The notes under the pieces: generated by a model
Told to the model about the DNA's origin: nothing
The model's database searches: none
The model's input: only the letters and a program-made list of their open reading frames with translations
Shown: in pieces, positions 5,926-6,186 of the stretch
Layout: each line of letters starts with the position of its first letter
Position numbering within the stretch: position 1 is the stretch's first letter
From: Salinimicrobium sp049687495
Lineage (GTDB): Bacteria; Bacteroidota; Bacteroidia; Flavobacteriales; Flavobacteriaceae
Reading direction: 5' to 3'
NCBI GenBank assembly: GCA_049687495.1
Contig: JBAVJB010000182.1
Span: forward strand, 1-6,186
DNA: 6,186 nucleotides
Program-made: the position numbers and the translations under genes

Positions 5926-6186
5926 ATGGCTAAAGTTTTCTGCCTCGGGAGGAGGTTTTTCTTTTTTGTGTGTCTGGGTTCTTCCTCGCTTTCTGCCCAG
6001 GTGGTTAAAGGGCGGTTACTGGAGGAAAGGTCTGCAGCACCTGTTCCCGGTGTGCAGGTAGAAATCGCCGGCACGGCCTTGCGCGAAACCACAGATCCCG
6101 AAGGCTACTTCACATTTTCGGGTGATCTGCCACAAGGGGAGCAAATTTTAATACTCTCCAAAAATGCCTTTTTTACGAGGCGTTAT
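5926..6186 (+). CDS. TonB-dependent receptor, N-terminal part (signal peptide and carboxypeptidase-regulatory-like domain; truncated by window)
   Basis: The ATG at 5926 opens a frame that stays open to the window end (87 codons). Residues 1 to about 24 are a signal peptide: a basic start with GRR, a phenylalanine-rich core, then SLSA before Gln25. Residues about 26-87 match the carboxypeptidase D regulatory-like domain common at the N-terminus of Bacteroidota TonB-dependent receptors: VVKGRLLEE, APVPGVQVEIAGT, TTDPEGYFTF, and LPQGEQILILSK. The plug and barrel would follow outside the window. From memory of the family, the string GEQ-[IV]-L-x-[IL]-SK occurs in receptors whose barrels resemble the one at the left edge, so the two may be paralogues. 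It is divergent from the EEP gene. Because only 87 residues are visible, a different protein with the same N-terminal domain cannot be excluded. Confidence 0.75.
   Translation, partial: MAKVFCLGRRFFFFVCLGSSSLSAQVVKGRLLEERSAAPVPGVQVEIAGTALRETTDPEGYFTFSGDLPQGEQILILSKNAFFTRRY

Overview
The window looks like chromosomal DNA from a member of the Bacteroidota, most likely a marine-type flavobacterium (Flavobacteriaceae). The evidence is the kind of genes present (TonB-dependent receptors, two lipoproteins, a secreted EEP-family nuclease/phosphatase), start codons without clear Shine-Dalgarno sequences in A-rich leaders, promoter-like TATCTTTA boxes of the Bacteroidota TAnnTTTG type, and moderate GC content. 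No tRNA, rRNA, CRISPR array, insertion sequence or phage gene is visible.

Layout. Positions 1-1618 (+) hold the C-terminal barrel of a TonB-dependent outer-membrane receptor. Ten bases later a lipoprotein gene (1629-2768, +) encodes a 379-residue protein built from about four divergent repeats. A strong terminator (2796-2830) closes this two-gene unit. Next comes a lipoprotein nuclease (2877-4235, +): two cadherin/Big-like Ig domains followed by an endonuclease I (ββα-metal, NucM/EndA/Vvn-type) catalytic domain, closed by a second strong hairpin (4253-4285). A small four-helix membrane protein (4328-4768, +) then converges on, and overlaps by 78 bp, a secreted endonuclease/exonuclease/phosphatase-family protein (4691-5830, -). 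That gene is divergent from a second TonB-dependent receptor (5926 to the window end, +), of which only the signal peptide and the carboxypeptidase-regulatory-like domain are in view. The 95-bp divergent gap contains a perfect 10-bp inverted repeat centred almost exactly between the two start codons.

How the genes may work together (inference). Two predicted nucleases or phosphoesterases of different folds, both exported, lie between two TonB-dependent receptors and beside a predicted surface lipoprotein. This resembles a polysaccharide utilisation locus in which the glycoside hydrolases are replaced by nucleases. A plausible reading is a locus for scavenging extracellular DNA or nucleotides (phosphate, nitrogen or carbon). 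The substrate is not shown by the sequence. The membrane protein between them is probably unrelated to this function.

Gaps between genes are all under 110 bases and are covered by the terminator, promoter and inverted-repeat entries.
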